This document shows, piece by piece, positions 32,474 to 33,487 of a stretch of 33,487 nt of DNA. The position numbers were made by a program, and so were the translations under genes. Source of the stretch: Pseudobdellovibrionaceae bacterium (GTDB lineage: Bacteria > Bdellovibrionota > Bdellovibrionia > Bdellovibrionales > UBA1609); the NCBI GenBank assembly GCA_030591685.1, contig JAUVAX010000029.1:1-33487 (forward strand), in the 5' to 3' direction. Position 1 is the stretch's first letter; the number at the start of each line of letters is the position of its first letter. The notes beneath the pieces were generated by a model. The model was not told the origin of the DNA, did not search any database, and saw only the letters and a program-made list of their open reading frames with translations.

Positions 32474-33487
32474 GCATAAATTTAGTAGAAGAGATATTTT
32501 AAAATTGCTCGGTGGATTTACTGGGGCTTCAATAATTCAGAGTCCATTAGGGGTTCTTTATAGAAGTTGCCTTGATGGCGTGTTTTCTCAAGCTATGGCT
32601 CAAGAGGCAGGTAATATGCCGCGACGCTATGTGCAAATTGGTGAGCCTGGCGCACCCTCACGTTGGACCTTTGATTTATTTTTAAAACCATATAGCTCTA
32701 GTGGGTTTGTGCCAAATAATCTTATTGGGACAAAATATGTAGCCAGCGGCGGTCGTTATACAGACGTAGAGTATAAAACTATTTTACGAAACGGTATTAA
32801 TGTACCTTGGCTTTGGCAGTTCGGAGTCCCAAGGGCTGGTGGTGGCACAAGGCCCATGACGGACCTATTAAACAATATGCTCACCTTGCAAGGGATAACC
32901 ACCGGAGGCAACGGTCACCCTCAAGCCCAAATACTTCACTACTTACCACTCGGAGCTTCACAAAGCTTAATGGCTTTATCTGGTGACCCCTCAAACACAC
33001 CATTTCCGGCCGTTAATTTAACAGCCTCTGAGCATTATGTTTATAAATCTACAAATAATAAATCAGCTGTAAATGTTTTTGGGTCATCTAAAATTAACCT
33101 CATTGAAAAACTATTGGCTCCTTTTAAAGTAAATCTTTCAAGTGCTTATAAAGACAAAGCGGCGGATTTAACAAATGTAATGAACGATGCTTTTTTTGCA
33201 CTTAACGAGCTGGCGAGATCAAAGGGTTCGGGAGGGAAGCAAATTTCAAATAATATTGAAGCAGCCATTGAGCTTATAAATGGCAAAGGAGGGGAATTGC
33301 CCTCTTCTTGGGACAGCGTGCATTCAAAATATAAAACACTTGTCAGTCGGGCTTTTATGGAGACTCGTGGTTTAGCGGGTATTTCTGATATGCCCATTGG
33401 TATTACAAGTGACCGAGACGTCACCTACAATTTGGAAAGTAAAAAAGTTTCTACAGCTGATCTTAGAGATCTAATTACAAGTAGCAC
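32466..33487 (+). CDS. Twin-arginine-exported protein, DUF1552/DUF1501-like, cut by window edge
   Basis: Read from GTG 32466, 5 bases after AGGGAG and overlapping the previous stop by 8 bases, the frame is open for 340 codons to the end. It begins GKHKFSRRDILKLLGGF, a twin-arginine signal (SRRDILK with R8/R9), with a hydrophobic stretch to about residue 45 (AMA). Later segments (LLNNMLTLQGITTGGNGHPQ, LGASQSLMALSGDPS) resemble the PF07586/PF07394-type proteins that pair with cytochrome-like DUF1592 genes. No catalytic residues can be named. TAT export implies folding, perhaps with a cofactor, before export. The C-terminus lies beyond the window. Confidence 0.7.
   Translation, partial: MGKHKFSRRDILKLLGGFTGASIIQSPLGVLYRSCLDGVFSQAMAQEAGNMPRRYVQIGEPGAPSRWTFDLFLKPYSSSGFVPNNLIGTKYVASGGRYTDVEYKTILRNGINVPWLWQFGVPRAGGGTRPMTDLLNNMLTLQGITTGGNGHPQAQILHYLPLGASQSLMALSGDPSNTPFPAVNLTASEHYVYKSTNNKSAVNVFGSSKINLIEKLLAPFKVNLSSAYKDKAADLTNVMNDAFFALNELARSKGSGGKQISNNIEAAIELINGKGGELPSSWDSVHSKYKTLVSRAFMETRGLAGISDMPIGITSDRDVTYNLESKKVSTADLRDLITSS

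Overview
The window reads like the chromosome of an AT-rich, Gram-negative member of the Bdellovibrionota (Bdellovibrio-like). This is inferred from the mix of LptD, a CHASE2-class III cyclase, a degenerate HD-GYP protein, many secreted lipoproteins with FQNC/YQAC-type lipoboxes, and the gene order around trmD. No 16S or marker search was possible, so the phylum is a moderate-confidence inference.

Layout. 1-164 is the right end of an IS3-family element that has cut the 3' end of a small exported-protein gene (148-339, minus). An array of GAGTCGCCA repeats lies upstream of that gene, followed by an initiator tRNA (631-707, minus). 898-1884 (minus) is an HD-GYP protein with a ruined active site. 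1993-9455 (plus) is a housekeeping block: a YadG/YadH-type ABC exporter, ffh, rpsP, a khpA-like KH gene, rimM, trmD, a SPOUT-like RNA methyltransferase, rplS, rnhB and a yraN-like gene. 9504-9896 is a small exported protein that meets lptD (9898-12189, minus) head-on. lptD lies downstream of a large CHASE2-adenylate cyclase-TPR gene (12267-14978, minus). 15179-16425 holds a STAS protein and, convergent with it, a secreted HNH (DUF1524) nuclease whose reading frame appears to begin at ATT. 16674-20096 carries a coiled-coil protein, an unknown membrane protein and a VKOR-DsbA fusion. 20096-25047 is a run of envelope genes: a ChaN-like protein overlapping a tandem-GYF_2 membrane protein, then a TPR protein overlapping a FecR-like protein. 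A 552-residue coiled-coil protein without proline or cysteine precedes pyruvate kinase (27111-28598).

The most interesting part is 28900-33487. Two separate units, a lipoprotein gene (28965-29781) and a cytochrome/TAT gene set (30082 to the window edge), each carry a sigma-54-type -24/-12 promoter. Both promoters are preceded by ATTGAGA at the same 7-nt distance, which suggests shared control. The lipoprotein gene (Ig-like plus CBM6-like domains) is split by a run of eight G, so it is either phase-variable, a pseudogene or a sequencing error. The second unit encodes a CxxCH lipoprotein, an exported CxxCH protein and a twin-arginine-exported protein, and it continues past the window.

The VKOR-DsbA fusion could support oxidative folding of the window's exported cysteine proteins (LptD, the nuclease). 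That link is inference from co-occurrence only.
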